DNA from: Budvicia aquatica DSM 5075 = ATCC 35567
Lineage (GTDB): Bacteria; Pseudomonadota; Gammaproteobacteria; Enterobacterales; Enterobacteriaceae
Direction: 5' to 3'
Length of the DNA stretch: 64,000 nucleotides
Assembly: GCF_000427805.1 (NCBI RefSeq)
Contig: NZ_ATYS01000005.1
Location: 5,236 to 69,235, forward strand
Below, one piece after another: positions 29,977-40,099 of this stretch. Position 1 is the stretch's first letter; every line of letters starts with the position of its first letter. The position numbers were made by a program, and so were the translations under genes. Under the pieces are notes generated by a model. It saw nothing but the letters and a program-made list of their open reading frames with translations, was not told the DNA's origin and ran no database searches.

Positions 29977-31752
29977 TTATGCCTGCACCATTGGGCCCGG
30001 ATTTGGGAGGTATTGCTCACGGATTGCTTTAGCTGACCAGTAGGTCAATGCTCCGATAAGACCGGTCGGGTTATACCCAAAGTTCTGAGGAAAAACACAG
30101 GCCCCCATAACAAATAGGTTAGGTACATCCCAGCTCTGTAAATACCGATTAACTACGCTGTTTTTAGGATCTGTCCCCATAATCGCCCCTCCGGTAGTAT
30201 GGGTGGTTTGATAAGGACGAGTGTCGTAAAGTGCGCCGGGCTTTTTAGCATTGACCTTATAAGACTCCGGATTCATTGCCTTGGCTATCTCTCCCGCTTT
30301 ACCGGTTGTGTACTGGGCCATTTTAATTTCATTATCGTGCCAGTTAAAGGTCATCCTCAACAACGGCTGGCCATTGCTGTCGGTATAGTTAGGGTCTAAA
30401 TCGAGAAAACTGTCCCGGTAGGCCATCACTGAGCCGGATGAACTGATACTCATTGCTCGCTGGTAGCTATCCTGAACCGCCCCTTTCCACTCAGTTCCCC
30501 ATGAAGGAGTCCCGGCGGGCACCGTTGCCTGCTTAATTGGTCGGCCTCCCGAGCGGTGGTGGTTAATATTAGCACCGCCGATAAAACCTAATGGACCATG
30601 GTCAAAATTATCACCGTTAAACTCATCAATAGCCTGACCGCCGGCACCGGTACCAATAAATGGATTAAGGGTGGTTCCCTTTGGCATCATAACGCTGACG
30701 GATGTCAGCATCTGATAGGCATAGTTTTTCCCTACCACGCCTTCATTAGTGATCGGGTTATAAGGTTGACCGATTTTCGATAGCAACAACAGGCGAACGT
30801 TATGCATCTGGAAAGCGCTCAAAATAACGATTTTAGCCGGCTGTTCAACTTCACGTCCCTGAGCATCGATATAAGTCACTCCGGTCGCTTGCTTGCCGGT
30901 TGAATCTAAATTAACCCGAATAACCTGAGACTGAGTACGTAGCTCAAAGTTAGGTTTTCTTAATAACACCGGCAGGATCGTAGTTTGAGGAGAGGCTTTC
31001 GAATACAGGTAACAGGCATAATGCTCACAATAACCGCAATAGTTACACGGACCGAGTCTGACGCCGTAGGGGTTAGTATAAGCTTCTGAAGCATTCGATG
31101 CAGGGATAGGGAATGGCTTATACCCTAACTCCGTAGCCGCTTTGGCAAACATCTGGGCGCTATAAACATCTTTTAATGGTGGAAGGGGGTAAGGTTTACT
31201 TCGGAAAGCTTCAAACTGATTTCCGCCCTCTTGCTTCTCACCGTTAACATTACCGGCTTTCCCCGATACACCACAGACATACTCGAACTGGGTAAAATAG
31301 GGCTCCAACTCTTCATAACTGACACCAAAATCCTGAATTGTCATACCGTCAGGAATAAAGTCTTTACCGTAACGTTCTTCATAGTGGCTACGAATTTTTA
31401 GCTCTTCAGGTAATGCCCGCCAGTGGAGACCATTCCAGTGAAGGCCGGCGCCGCCAACGCCCGTTCCCAGCAAAAAGGAACCGTGCTGGCGATAAGGCAC
31501 GGCCTGTTCGCTCATGGTATGGCGGATAGTCACCGTCTCTTTAGATAAATCCTGAAATAGCTTACCGCGCACTGAGAACTTCAGTTCATCCGCCACGTTA
31601 GGGTATTTCCCGGCGGTGGGGGTATCCTGCATTTCACCGCGTTCCAGCGCTAATACATTTAATCCGGCCTCGGTCAGTTCCTGCCCCATAATGGCACCGG
31701 TCCAGCCAAAACCAACCAGCACGACATCAACAGCTTCTTTTTTTATTGTCAT
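29977..31752 (-). CDS. GMC-family FAD dehydrogenase subunit (gluconate/2-ketogluconate type)
   Basis: 591-residue flavoprotein. The FAD dinucleotide site VGFGWTGAIMGQEL lies near residues 13-26, GVGGAGLHWNGLHWRALP forms the FAD-contact loop, and the C-terminal GMC_oxred_C part carries HTTGGAIMG and NPTGLIGALTYWSA. A Cys-rich stretch (CNYCGYCEHYAC) near residue 240 may bind an Fe-S cluster, as reported for related FAD dehydrogenases. It has no signal peptide, so it is probably exported as a complex with the Tat-signal-bearing small subunit. Between the small subunit and cytochrome genes. Confidence 0.9.
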   Translation of the reverse strand: MTIKKEAVDVVLVGFGWTGAIMGQELTEAGLNVLALERGEMQDTPTAGKYPNVADELKFSVRGKLFQDLSKETVTIRHTMSEQAVPYRQHGSFLLGTGVGGAGLHWNGLHWRALPEELKIRSHYEERYGKDFIPDGMTIQDFGVSYEELEPYFTQFEYVCGVSGKAGNVNGEKQEGGNQFEAFRSKPYPLPPLKDVYSAQMFAKAATELGYKPFPIPASNASEAYTNPYGVRLGPCNYCGYCEHYACYLYSKASPQTTILPVLLRKPNFELRTQSQVIRVNLDSTGKQATGVTYIDAQGREVEQPAKIVILSAFQMHNVRLLLLSKIGQPYNPITNEGVVGKNYAYQMLTSVSVMMPKGTTLNPFIGTGAGGQAIDEFNGDNFDHGPLGFIGGANINHHRSGGRPIKQATVPAGTPSWGTEWKGAVQDSYQRAMSISSSGSVMAYRDSFLDLDPNYTDSNGQPLLRMTFNWHDNEIKMAQYTTGKAGEIAKAMNPESYKVNAKKPGALYDTRPYQTTHTTGGAIMGTDPKNSVVNRYLQSWDVPNLFVMGACVFPQNFGYNPTGLIGALTYWSAKAIREQYLPNPGPMVQA

Positions 31753-31757
31753 TTTTA

Positions 31758-32486
31758 TTATCCCCGTTCCCCTGAGATAGATACCGGGCCTAACGGATAA
31801 GGCCGGTCAGAATGGTCTACCCAATCCATAAAGTCGGCCCGGGCGCCAGGGAATCCAACCATCTTCCACCCCACCATATGACGATTACCACCATACTGCG
31901 GATCGGCAAAAAAGCCTTCTTTAGTATTCGCTAACAGATAGGAAAAGAACGTTTTAGACGGCACTTCGCCCAGTTCGATTTTTCCGCCTTCCAGCTGTTT
32001 AAGAACCGAAACCTGCTGTGCTTTATCCAGTTCGGCAAAGGTTTTTTTAAATTGTTGCTGACACCATTTGTCACATCCGGAGATACCAAGGCGGTATAAA
32101 CTCCTCGGCGCCAGCTTAAGCTGATAACCGAACTCAGGCGCGGACTCCGGGTGGAAAGGCCCCTGCATATACCACAATTCTCCCCGGCCATAAGGGGTAT
32201 CCATTTGACGATCGATAAATTCAGGCACGCAGGCCTTAATTGCGCCAGCGCCGTATTCATCTTCAGGAATTAATAAATCACAGGCTGACTGAATAAAGGC
32301 CCATTCTTCAGTGGTAAAAAATGTGGGATTGTAGTGAGTGGATGAAGTCGATTGAGAGTCTGCCTGTACAACCTGAGTCACTAAGCTACCGCTGGCGATA
32401 GCAACAACAGGTATAACTCCCAACCCCTTGCGTAAAAATTCACGTCTTGAGTTGGAGTATTTTTTACCAAACATATGCTTCCTCAA
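31758..32486 (-). CDS. Gluconate 2-dehydrogenase subunit 3 family protein (Tat substrate)
   Basis: 242 residues. The N terminus carries a twin-arginine signal, SRREFLRKG, followed by a hydrophobic stretch (VIPVVAIASGSLV). The mature part begins its domain at FFTTEEWAFIQSACDLLIPE, the hallmark of the subunit 3 family. The small subunit escorts the FAD subunit through the Tat pathway. It is first in the operon, 5 bases upstream of the flavoprotein gene. It could belong to a gluconate, 2-ketogluconate or sorbitol-type enzyme. Confidence 0.88.
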   Translation of the reverse strand: MRKHMFGKKYSNSRREFLRKGLGVIPVVAIASGSLVTQVVQADSQSTSSTHYNPTFFTTEEWAFIQSACDLLIPEDEYGAGAIKACVPEFIDRQMDTPYGRGELWYMQGPFHPESAPEFGYQLKLAPRSLYRLGISGCDKWCQQQFKKTFAELDKAQQVSVLKQLEGGKIELGEVPSKTFFSYLLANTKEGFFADPQYGGNRHMVGWKMVGFPGARADFMDWVDHSDRPYPLGPVSISGERG

Positions 32487-32746
32487 TATTATAAATTTTT
32501 ATTAGCTTATTTTATGAGCTGCAATCATGATAATTAACATGAAATCTCAAATATAATAACGTTTTCATTACAACCCAAAAGAACACATTGTGCGTATTTC
32601 AGCAAAATAACCAGATTAATTGCATGGGATTGAAAACGATGAATAAAAAATAGAATTGAGGAAGAGTGAGTATTAAATAATATTTAATACAATAAGTTAA
32701 ATAAAGATAATGATTTATGAGAGTAAAGAAATAGGCCAGAAAACGC
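32487..32746. other. AT-rich promoter region of the dehydrogenase operon
   Basis: 260 bp of AT-rich sequence between the dehydrogenase operon start and the cyuA terminator. No open frame is supported. It must contain the leftward operon promoter; I could not assign a specific operator. Confidence 0.4.
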
Positions 32747-32780
32747 CTCAGCCATCGAGCTTAAAAGCCAAATGGCTGAG
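32747..32780 (-). terminator. Hairpin downstream of cyuA
   Basis: CTCAGCCAT (32747-32755) pairs perfectly with ATGGCTGAG (32772-32780). On the minus strand it is followed by GCGTTTTC, a modest T-tract. It lies 32 bases after the cyuA stop. Confidence 0.5.
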
Positions 32781-32811
32781 AAATTTAAACCTATCTGGCT
32801 AGCAATCGCTA

Positions 32812-34113
32812 TCAGGAAGCCTTGCGGGTCATTATCTCAATAATCTGAGTATCAGTCTGACACATACTTCCGCAGGCTAATGCGCCAAGATTAGCAATCG
32901 ACTTATCCACGTCGCTTTCAACAATACCTTCATTACCGGTGACACAGCACCCGTCCAGCGCCATTAAAACGGCCTTATAGGCCGAAGAGGCACTGGTCGA
33001 TACTTTCATGGCACAGCTGTTAGAGGCGCCGTCACAGATCATGCCGCTGACATCACCAATCATGCTTGAAATCGCCATTCCTACCGTATCAAAACGATCG
33101 CTTAGCAGCCATGCCATACCGGCAGCAGCGCCCATCGAAGCCGTGGTTGCAGCACACAGGGCCGACAGCTTAGGCAACTTAGTATGAATATAGATCGCCA
33201 TCAGATGAGACAGCATCAGCGCCCGAGCCAGCTTCTCTTTATCTGCACCAACAAATTCAGCCACCACCACCACCGGCATCGTTGCCGCAATCCCCTGATT
33301 ACCGGAACCGGAATTACTCATGGCCGGTAACAGTGCGCCCCCCATTCGGGCGTCAGAAGCCGATGTAGTCCGGATCATTATCTGAGTTAATAAATCGGGC
33401 GAAAGCAGCCCCAGCGACATCTGCTTTTGCAGAGTGGCTCCAATATGCAGTCCATAGCTGGACTTAAGTCCTTCAACCGACAGAGCACTGTTTAAGGCCG
33501 CAGCCTGCAGGATAAATTCCAGATCCTCAAACGGAGCATTGATAGCAAATTGATAAACATCATCTGCCCGGGCAGACTCCATACAATATCCCTGCTGATC
33601 CAGTGAGGTACCGGTCCGATCGGTTTCAAACAGCAACCGATCATTTTTCTCAATGCGTACGACATGAGTGTGGCTATCAGCAATACACACCCGAACTTTA
33701 TCACTACCAGCATACAGGGTTGCTTCGGAATAAAGCGTTTGTGAGCACTCAGCAATACACACCGAGACCCGACCTTCTGCCAACATCACTTTCCCTTGGC
33801 TGACTGAGTCAGGGCTAAGATGCTTAAGGACTTCCAGACCGGCCTTAGCGTCACCGCCGATTGCACCCACTGCGGCAGCGATTGGCAACCCGACCATTCC
33901 GGTACCCGGCACGGTAACACCCATACCGTTTTTCATTAAGTTCATTGAGACTTTGGCCTCAATGCGCTCAGGCTTTTGTTCCAGATAAGAGGCAGCAATT
34001 GCAGAAGCCAGCGCCAGTGATATCGGTTCAGTACAACCAATCGCCGGAACAACTTCCTGCTTAACAGCCTTAATAAATTCGGCCCACAGAGCGGGGCTTT
34101 GTTGCTGGCTCAT
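32812..34113 (-). CDS. cyuA: CyuA (YhaM), L-cysteine desulfidase, UPF0597 family
   Basis: 433 residues (E. coli YhaM 436). The family is an Fe-S enzyme that breaks L-cysteine into pyruvate, ammonia and sulfide, mainly under anaerobiosis. Candidate cluster Cys residues are in [28 protein letters not shown] and [12 protein letters not shown], and the [15 protein letters not shown] loop is typical. The permease gene cyuP lies just upstream on the same strand, the usual partnership, so imported cysteine feeds this enzyme. The regulator CyuR is not in the window. Confidence 0.88.
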   Translation of the reverse strand: MSQQQSPALWAEFIKAVKQEVVPAIGCTEPISLALASAIAASYLEQKPERIEAKVSMNLMKNGMGVTVPGTGMVGLPIAAAVGAIGGDAKAGLEVLKHLSPDSVSQGKVMLAEGRVSVCIAECSQTLYSEATLYAGSDKVRVCIADSHTHVVRIEKNDRLLFETDRTGTSLDQQGYCMESARADDVYQFAINAPFEDLEFILQAAALNSALSVEGLKSSYGLHIGATLQKQMSLGLLSPDLLTQIMIRTTSASDARMGGALLPAMSNSGSGNQGIAATMPVVVVAEFVGADKEKLARALMLSHLMAIYIHTKLPKLSALCAATTASMGAAAGMAWLLSDRFDTVGMAISSMIGDVSGMICDGASNSCAMKVSTSASSAYKAVLMALDGCCVTGNEGIVESDVDKSIANLGALACGSMCQTDTQIIEIMTRKAS

Positions 34114-34188
34114 AATCTCTACCTTCTACAAACTACTTTTACAAAATCAAACATCGTGGTTAAACACACTCGTTTCCTGCCATCTGCC

Positions 34189-34221
34189 CCCTCTTAGTTC
34201 TTACTGTCAGAACCAAGAGGG
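34189..34221. terminator. Intercistronic hairpin between cyuP and cyuA
   Basis: CCCTCTTAGTTCT and AGAACCAAGAGGG pair over 12 of 13 positions in the 123-bp gap between the two genes. There is no T-tract on either side. It probably stabilises or tunes the mRNA rather than stopping it. Confidence 0.5.
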
Positions 34222-34236
34222 AGCCAGAAACTATTT

Positions 34237-35565
34237 CTAGGTAAAGGCCAGGAATGGCGAGATGCACAACAGCAGGCCAGTGATGATAATCAGCATCAAA
34301 GACAGCCCCTTATACTTATGCAACGCCGGAACCCGATACACCAGATAAGCAGGGATGAGACAGCCGACCATACCGAAAATCGGGCTACAGATTGAGGTAA
34401 AGCTCAGAACAGGAGCATTCAGTACAATGGCGCTCCAGGCCAGCAATACCGCGAAAATCATGATGCCGTTCTGTACCCATTTTTCACTAATACGCTCTAC
34501 CGGCATCATGCGCTGCAGAATGTTCATCACAATGCCCTGACAGGCCTCGCGGAAACCAAGATAGACACCAAAGAACGCGGTCATTACGGCGAAAATATTC
34601 AGTACTACGCTAACAACCGTAACCCACCCGCCGGGGAAGAACTGGGCAGCAATGGCCAGCGCAGAAATATTTTGCTCATAAGCTTTTACTGCCTCGTCGT
34701 GCCCCATAGCTAAGGTGAACGAAACCGCATAGAAAAATACGGTACAGAACAAGATACCGAAGGCGATATTCATCGCTCTCAGTGCCTTATGGCGGGCAAC
34801 TTCTACCGATTTCTCTCTGGCACGATAGGAGATCACCATCGGGCTAAGAGTTTGAATAAACAGGATTGAAGTGAGGGTAAACGGCAGTGTAATAATGGCA
34901 TTTTTAATCAGCAAGCCCAGAGGCGGGAGCTCACCGGCATTGTATAAATGCCACATTCCCACCATTGATACACCCAATGCCGCCACCACAAAAAGCTTGG
35001 TCAGCACCATAAAACTTGAGACTTTAAACAGCAGCTTTTCACCCCGGGATGAAATCGCTACCAGAATACAGATCAGCACTAAGCCATAGAATGGGTTTTC
35101 AGACAGCAGCGAATCAGTAACGCCGAAAGTATGCAGATATGAAGCACTGTCGTTGGTAATTGCGGTGGAATAAACAAACATCCAGATAACTAACATGATG
35201 AAATAAAGTGCACCGAGCAAAATTCCCCAGTTCTTACCTAGATATCCGGTAATGACGCTAGGGTAATCTTTACATTCCGGTGACTCCGCCAGCGTATTGA
35301 TAAATAACCGTTGGAATAAATACATCGCAGGATAGCCAATAACGGATGAAAGCAGGAAAACCCACAGCCCCATCAAACCAACCTGCACCGGTAAAAAGAC
35401 GATACCGGCACCGATAGCCATACCGATACTCATAATGACCCAACCGGCATCGGTACTGTCAAACTTAATGGCTTCACGCCACTCTTGTTCACTCATTCCT
35501 GCTCGACGGGCTGCCGCACAGGGCTCGCCGACAAGAGCATCATTTTGATTTGTTACCGTTTCCAT
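34237..35565 (-). CDS. cyuP: CyuP (YhaO/DlsT), cysteine/serine permease of the HAAAP family
   Basis: 442 residues with about eleven hydrophobic helices; the N terminus is cytoplasmic and hydrophilic (1-38). The first helices, WVIMSIGMAIGAGIVFLPVQ, carry the unwound Gly-rich motif of the APC/HAAAP fold. E. coli YhaO (443 residues) takes up L-cysteine and D-serine-like substrates and is cotranscribed with yhaM. Here it precedes cyuA in the same direction with a 123-bp gap. Confidence 0.85.
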   Translation of the reverse strand: METVTNQNDALVGEPCAAARRAGMSEQEWREAIKFDSTDAGWVIMSIGMAIGAGIVFLPVQVGLMGLWVFLLSSVIGYPAMYLFQRLFINTLAESPECKDYPSVITGYLGKNWGILLGALYFIMLVIWMFVYSTAITNDSASYLHTFGVTDSLLSENPFYGLVLICILVAISSRGEKLLFKVSSFMVLTKLFVVAALGVSMVGMWHLYNAGELPPLGLLIKNAIITLPFTLTSILFIQTLSPMVISYRAREKSVEVARHKALRAMNIAFGILFCTVFFYAVSFTLAMGHDEAVKAYEQNISALAIAAQFFPGGWVTVVSVVLNIFAVMTAFFGVYLGFREACQGIVMNILQRMMPVERISEKWVQNGIMIFAVLLAWSAIVLNAPVLSFTSICSPIFGMVGCLIPAYLVYRVPALHKYKGLSLMLIIITGLLLCISPFLAFT

Positions 35566-35691
35566 TTCACACTCTCTTATTATTGGTGTTATTAAGATAG
35601 CTTCTTCTTAGTTTTGATAACTCTTTCTGCTTATTATCAATAAATTAGTGTTAATTAAAGCAGTCATAGGGGAGATAATAAATTTAGTTCT

Positions 35692-35886
35692 GTGTCTTAC
35701 TACCTAATAAATGTTACTCGCCTGCTGATAGAAATTTCTTCCCTAATTAATAACCATGCTAAACATAAGGAGAATATATTTCTCCAATCAGAGCAATATG
35801 TCAGAAATATTTTCCATGAATTGGCAGATGAAGAGGTAATGAAGATGTTAAAAGAAGGCCGGTATCGACATCCACTTGAATTATAA
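35692..35886 (+). CDS. Small hypothetical protein, 64 residues
   Basis: An open frame from a GTG, divergent from cyuP. The predicted protein is hydrophilic and helical (ISSLINNHAKHKENIF then FHELADEEVMKMLKEGRY), with no signal or metal motif. GGGGAG lies too far upstream (about 20 bases) to be a good ribosome site. I do not recognise it. It may be a real small gene or chance. Confidence 0.25.
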   Translation: MSYYLINVTRLLIEISSLINNHAKHKENIFLQSEQYVRNIFHELADEEVMKMLKEGRYRHPLEL

Positions 35887-36168
35887 AGAATTTATTATTT
35901 TCACTATCTACCAGCCGGGCATTAAATAACCTTTGATAACGCCAATATAAAAGATAAACAGGCGAGCTAAAGCAAATAATCAAAATGGGTTAGATGAAAT
36001 TTACCGATAACTTTTGTCAGACCGATCACACTAAGATAGGTCAAAAATTACGCAACAACAGTTTATCCTGAAGTTTCACTCATCGAGAACGGTTATCAGC
36101 ATAAAAAACTAGTGCCCGAGAAGTTACCGTCGGCATAGCCATTGTATGCTTTGAATTCCATAATAAAA
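35887..36168. other. Intergenic stretch, no gene seen
   Basis: About 280 bp between the small frame and the fumB terminator. I find no supported gene, RNA or repeat. Short stops occur in all frames. Confidence 0.4.
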
Positions 36169-36198
36169 AAGCCCTGAAGGTGTAATCCTTCAGGGCTT
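36169..36198 (-). terminator. Rho-independent terminator of fumB
   Basis: A perfect 12-bp stem (36169-36180 with 36187-36198) has a TGTAAT loop. On the minus strand it is followed by a run of T (complement of AAAAAA). It lies 36 bases after the fumB stop. Confidence 0.9.
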
Positions 36199-36233
36199 AG
36201 GCCAAAATAACTTTTAGCTATAACATCAATCTG

Positions 36234-37853
36234 TTACTTAAATTTCTGGAAGAAGTCATTGCCTTTATCATCAACCAGAATAAAGGCCGGGAAGTCTTCA
36301 ACTTCAATTTTCCAGATGGCTTCCATATCCAGTTCAGGATACGCAATACATTCCAACTTCTTGATGCTGTTCTGTGCCAGAATCGCAGCCGGGCCACCGA
36401 TACTGCCTAAATAGAAACCACCGTGCTTCTTACAAGCATCCGTAACCTGCTGGCTACGATTACCTTTAGACAGCATAATTAAGCTCCCACCGTGTGACTG
36501 GAAAGCATCAACGTAAGAATCCATACGACCCGCCGTTGTCGGGCCCAATGAACCGGATGCATAGCCTTCAGGCTTCTTGGCCGGTCCGGCATAATAGATT
36601 GGGTGATCTTTAATGTACTGCGGCAGGTCTTCACCTTTATCTAGCATCGCCTGTAACCGGGCATGAGCGATATCACGACCCACAATGATAGTACCGGTTA
36701 ACAGAACGCGGGTAGAAACCGGATACTTCGACAGGTCTGCCAGAATCTCAGGCATCGGACGATTCAGGTTAATATGCACCGCATCGCCTTCACCAACGTT
36801 GCGGTACTCTTCCGGAATATATTTACCCGGATTATCTTCCAGCTTCTCGATCCAGATACCTTCTTTATTAATCTTCGCTTTAATATTACGGTCAGCAGAG
36901 CAAGATACTCCCATACCTACCGGGCAAGAAGCTCCGTGGCGCGGCAGACGGATAACGCGAATGTCATGCGCAAAATATTTACCGCCGAACTGAGCACCAA
37001 TGCCCAGATTATGAGCCGCTTTTAATAGCTTAGCTTCCATATCCAGATCGCGGAATGCCTGACCACCTTCATTACCCTTAGTCGGTAGCGAATCGTAATA
37101 CTTAGCCGAAGCCAGCTTAACGACCTTCAGGTTAGTTTCAGCAGATGTGCCACCGATAACAAACACCACGTGATAAGGAGGGCAAGCCGCAGTACCCAGG
37201 CTCTTCATTTTTTCAATCAGGTATTTTTCTAATTTCTCAGGCGTCAGCAGGGCTTTAGTTTCCTGGAAAAGCGCCGTTTTGTTAGCAGAACCGCCACCTT
37301 TAATGACACACAGGAACTTATACTCATCGCCTTCAGTGCTATATAAATCAATCTGTGCCGGCAGGTTGCAGCAGGTGTTGATTTCGTTATACATATCCAG
37401 CGCGGCGTTTTGCGAATAACGCAGGTTATCTTCAACAAAGGTATTAAATACGCCTTTAGATAACGCTTCTTCATCATTACCACCGGTCCAGACTTTTTGT
37501 CCTTTCTTACCCATAATAATGGCAGTACCGGTATCCTGACAGAAAGGCAAAATACCTTTAGCCGAAATTTCAGCGTTACGCAGGAAAGTCAGCGCTACAT
37601 ACTTATCATTTTCACTGGCTTCCGGATCCGCCAGAATTTGAGCAACCTGTGCCTGATGCGACGGGCGCAGTAAAAAAGAGGCATCGTGTAAAGCATGCTG
37701 AGCAACTAACGTCAGCGCTTCGGGATCAACCTTAAGAATTTCATTTCCTTCAAACTCACCGACTGAAACATGATCCTTAGTCAGTAAGTAATATTCTGTG
37801 TCGTCTTTTCCTAATGGATAAGTGTCCTGATATTTAAACTCAATCGTTGACAT
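36234..37853 (-). CDS. fumB: Class I fumarate hydratase, FumB-like
   Basis: 539 residues from ATG 37853 ([20 protein letters not shown]), matching where E. coli FumA/FumB begin; an upstream in-frame start at 37943 would add 30 residues without support. It is a [4Fe-4S] enzyme interconverting fumarate and malate. Cluster Cys candidates are in [22 protein letters not shown] and [24 protein letters not shown] and [19 protein letters not shown] belong to the C-terminal domain. FumB rather than FumA is suggested because it lies just downstream of dcuB in the same direction, the E. coli dcuB-fumB order. Confidence 0.9.
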   Translation of the reverse strand: MSTIEFKYQDTYPLGKDDTEYYLLTKDHVSVGEFEGNEILKVDPEALTLVAQHALHDASFLLRPSHQAQVAQILADPEASENDKYVALTFLRNAEISAKGILPFCQDTGTAIIMGKKGQKVWTGGNDEEALSKGVFNTFVEDNLRYSQNAALDMYNEINTCCNLPAQIDLYSTEGDEYKFLCVIKGGGSANKTALFQETKALLTPEKLEKYLIEKMKSLGTAACPPYHVVFVIGGTSAETNLKVVKLASAKYYDSLPTKGNEGGQAFRDLDMEAKLLKAAHNLGIGAQFGGKYFAHDIRVIRLPRHGASCPVGMGVSCSADRNIKAKINKEGIWIEKLEDNPGKYIPEEYRNVGEGDAVHINLNRPMPEILADLSKYPVSTRVLLTGTIIVGRDIAHARLQAMLDKGEDLPQYIKDHPIYYAGPAKKPEGYASGSLGPTTAGRMDSYVDAFQSHGGSLIMLSKGNRSQQVTDACKKHGGFYLGSIGGPAAILAQNSIKKLECIAYPELDMEAIWKIEVEDFPAFILVDDKGNDFFQKFK

Positions 37854-38086
37854 ATGCTTCCAGCCTTTTATGTTTTTTGAAAAAATTAACCCGACATTGA
37901 TCGTTATTTCTGATGTCTGAACGACGCCGACACCATAAGACAAGGTAACTATTTATACAATAATTTAACATTCAGGATGTGACAGGTGTTGTTTGAACAG
38001 TCTGAATACTCTGATTATTTTTCCTGACTTTTTCATTATGCGTCTGGCCAAGGCTTGATTCCATGATCCCGAACCAGACAACAACC

Positions 38087-38147
38087 ATATACCCTAAATA
38101 ATTCGAGTGACTAAGCGCAGATACGGTTTGAAATAGGAAGGGTATAA
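38087..38147. repeat. Internally deleted ERIC-like element
   Basis: About 61 bp bounded by ATATACCC and GGGTATAA, with TAAATAATTCGAGT on the left and TTTGAAATAGGAAGGGTAT on the right. The two ends match the ends of ERIC-type elements such as the one at 27754, but the ~70-bp core is absent. It lies between dcuB and fumB. Confidence 0.55.
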
Positions 38148-38149
38148 AA

Positions 38150-38180
38150 AGCGTGCGCCGGAGCGTCCCTAGCGCACGCT
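38150..38180 (-). terminator. Terminator after dcuB
   Basis: AGCGTGCGC (38150-38158) pairs perfectly with GCGCACGCT (38172-38180). On the minus strand it is followed by TTTTTATACC. It lies 9 bases past the dcuB stop and may reduce read-through into fumB. Confidence 0.75.
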
Positions 38181-38189
38181 ATTTTGCGG

Positions 38190-39530
38190 TTATAAGAAAC
38201 CGTACATTCCGGCGAATATCCAACCAAATACGCAAGATACGCCAACCCCGATTAGGCCCGGCAGTATAAAGCTATGGTTGATAACGAAGCGGCCGATTTT
38301 AGTCGTTCCTGAACGGTCAAATTGAATCGCCGCCAGATCGCTTGGATAAGTAGGCAGAATATAGTATCCATAACAAGCCGGAGCAGAAGCCACGATATAG
38401 GCAGGATCAACGCCAATCGCTAACGCAACCGGAACTATCGCCGCCAAAGCGGCAGCCTGTGAGTTAACAAACTTCGAAACCAGCAGCAGGACAATGGCAT
38501 AGGCCCACGGGAACTCCTTCACCATATCGCCTAAAACAGCTTTAATCTCTGTCATATGGGCGCCGAACATGGTTTCGGCCATCCATGCAATACCATATAC
38601 CGCGACGATTGCGATCATGCCTGAACGGAATACTTCATTCTTAGAGATAGAAGCGGCATTCGTTTTAGTAATGATGATAATCAGAGCACCGGCTAACAGC
38701 ATGAACATCTGAATGACCAGCACCATAGAAAGCGGCTTGTCATCAAAGGTCGGACGTAAGCCTTCAAATGCACCAAGAATAGCAACAACGGCAATTGAAC
38801 CTAAGAAGATCCACATTGCCACCCAGTTTCTCATGGGTAATTTTCGGTCTAACAGTGTCGCAGTATCACCATAAACGTAATGTTTGTTCTCAGGGACAGC
38901 AATAAATGCCTGGAACTCTTCATCCTTATCAAGATCTTTGCCTCTGAACCAGCTAAAAATACCAATCGCCAGAATACCTAACAGCGTAGACGGAATGGTA
39001 ATTGCCAGCAGGTCTAAAAACTGAAGATGCTTGCCATCAAAGGTGAAGTTACCGAGCATCGCAACCAGCGACACCACGGCAACCGACACCGGACTGGCAA
39101 TTATCCCCATCTGAGACCCCACGGAACTCGCCGCCATTGGTCGCTCAGGCCGGATATTATTTTTAATTGCAACGTCATAAATAATAGGCAGGATGGTATA
39201 AACCACGTGGCCCGTACCACAAAGAATGGTCAAAACACAGGTCACAAAAGGCGCCACAATAGAGACATACTTTGGATTCTTTCTCAGTAATTTCTCTGCA
39301 ATTTGTAGCATAACATCCAGACCGCCCGAGGCCTGTAAGGTTGCGGAAGCTGCTACCACCGCAATAATCACCAGCATAACGTCGACTGGTGGTTTACCCG
39401 GCTTAAGATGGAAAACGAACACCAAAATAACTAAGCCAATACCCCCTAATAAACCGAGAGCGATTCCGCCTTTACGCGCACCGTAAAATAGGCAGATCAA
39501 TATAATGATAAGTTGTAAAGCAAATTCCAT
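38190..39530 (-). CDS. dcuB: DcuB, anaerobic C4-dicarboxylate antiporter
   Basis: 446 residues from ATG 39530, the E. coli length; GGGGGTATTC precedes it, and the frame's upstream ATG at 39551 is not needed. About a dozen membrane segments. The sequence is strikingly close to E. coli DcuB, for example [32 protein letters not shown] and [20 protein letters not shown]. It exchanges external fumarate, malate or aspartate for succinate during fumarate respiration. With fumB it lets malate be turned into fumarate. Confidence 0.96.
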   Translation of the reverse strand: MEFALQLIIILICLFYGARKGGIALGLLGGIGLVILVFVFHLKPGKPPVDVMLVIIAVVAASATLQASGGLDVMLQIAEKLLRKNPKYVSIVAPFVTCVLTILCGTGHVVYTILPIIYDVAIKNNIRPERPMAASSVGSQMGIIASPVSVAVVSLVAMLGNFTFDGKHLQFLDLLAITIPSTLLGILAIGIFSWFRGKDLDKDEEFQAFIAVPENKHYVYGDTATLLDRKLPMRNWVAMWIFLGSIAVVAILGAFEGLRPTFDDKPLSMVLVIQMFMLLAGALIIIITKTNAASISKNEVFRSGMIAIVAVYGIAWMAETMFGAHMTEIKAVLGDMVKEFPWAYAIVLLLVSKFVNSQAAALAAIVPVALAIGVDPAYIVASAPACYGYYILPTYPSDLAAIQFDRSGTTKIGRFVINHSFILPGLIGVGVSCVFGWIFAGMYGFL

Positions 39531-40047
39531 GAATACCCCCGCGAACATCAATAATGATTAAACTAAAAAAGAAAAAGATTTCTTAATACTCAATATTTTA
39601 TTATTTTATTGTATAAGTGATATCTATCACGTTATTAACTTTCGTTTTCATTTATGGGTTGGTGATATCTTCTATCACTATCATATTAATTATCTAAGCA
39701 ATGACGCAAAGAATCATTAAATCCAATGATTTACCTAGAGTTTAATAACATTATGACTATATAGCGTTTATTTAAATGTTTTATTGATACAGATAAAGTT
39801 TCTGTTATTAATTCTTAAAATATAAATACCATACTATTTTAATGAGATTAATTTAGATTGCAGTCTCAATTAAGGTGGGTTAAGGCGTTGTTAATGGGAT
39901 GTTTTAATTAAACAGGTGAATAAACATAATAAATAATACAATTGACTGCTGAGAATGATAATTTCCGCAAATAATAGTGAAAGAATTAAATAATAAAATC
40001 TATCGAGTTAATTTTCATAAAACAGAACATGTTTCTTTTACATAAAA
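39531..40047. promoter_or_regulatory. dcuB upstream region, AT-rich, no gene
   Basis: About 515 bp with no supported gene, very AT-rich, between dcuB and a small leftward gene. It holds the CRP-like site at 39615-39632, a related palindrome at 39662-39678 (GTGATATCT then TCTATCAC) and a one-mismatch FNR-like site (TTGAT-N4-ATAAA, 39784-39797). E. coli dcuB is controlled by FNR, CRP, NarL and DcuSR, so complex control would be expected here. Confidence 0.5.
39615..39632. promoter_or_regulatory. CRP-like site upstream of dcuB
   Basis: AAGTGA-TATCTA-TCACGT has the GTGA-N6-TCAC core of a CRP operator. It lies about 85 bp upstream of the dcuB start. The outermost bases differ from the TGTGA/TCACA consensus. 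Confidence 0.5.
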
Positions 40048-40050
40048 AGA

Positions 40051-40068
40051 AACCACCCGAAGGTGGTT
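40051..40068 (-). terminator. Terminator of the 43-residue CxxC gene
   Basis: AACCACC and GGTGGTT form a 7-bp stem with a CGAA tetraloop. On the minus strand it is followed by TCTTTTTATG. It lies about 30 bases after the small gene's stop. Confidence 0.75.
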
Positions 40069-40099
40069 GCTAAAAACGTCACGAGTATTAAAACGACCG

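Noticed and set aside
39784-39797. FNR site TTGAT-N4-ATAAA as a firm call for dcuB
   Set aside because: One mismatch in AT-rich DNA about 255 bp from the start; chance matches are likely, so it is mentioned only within the promoter region.
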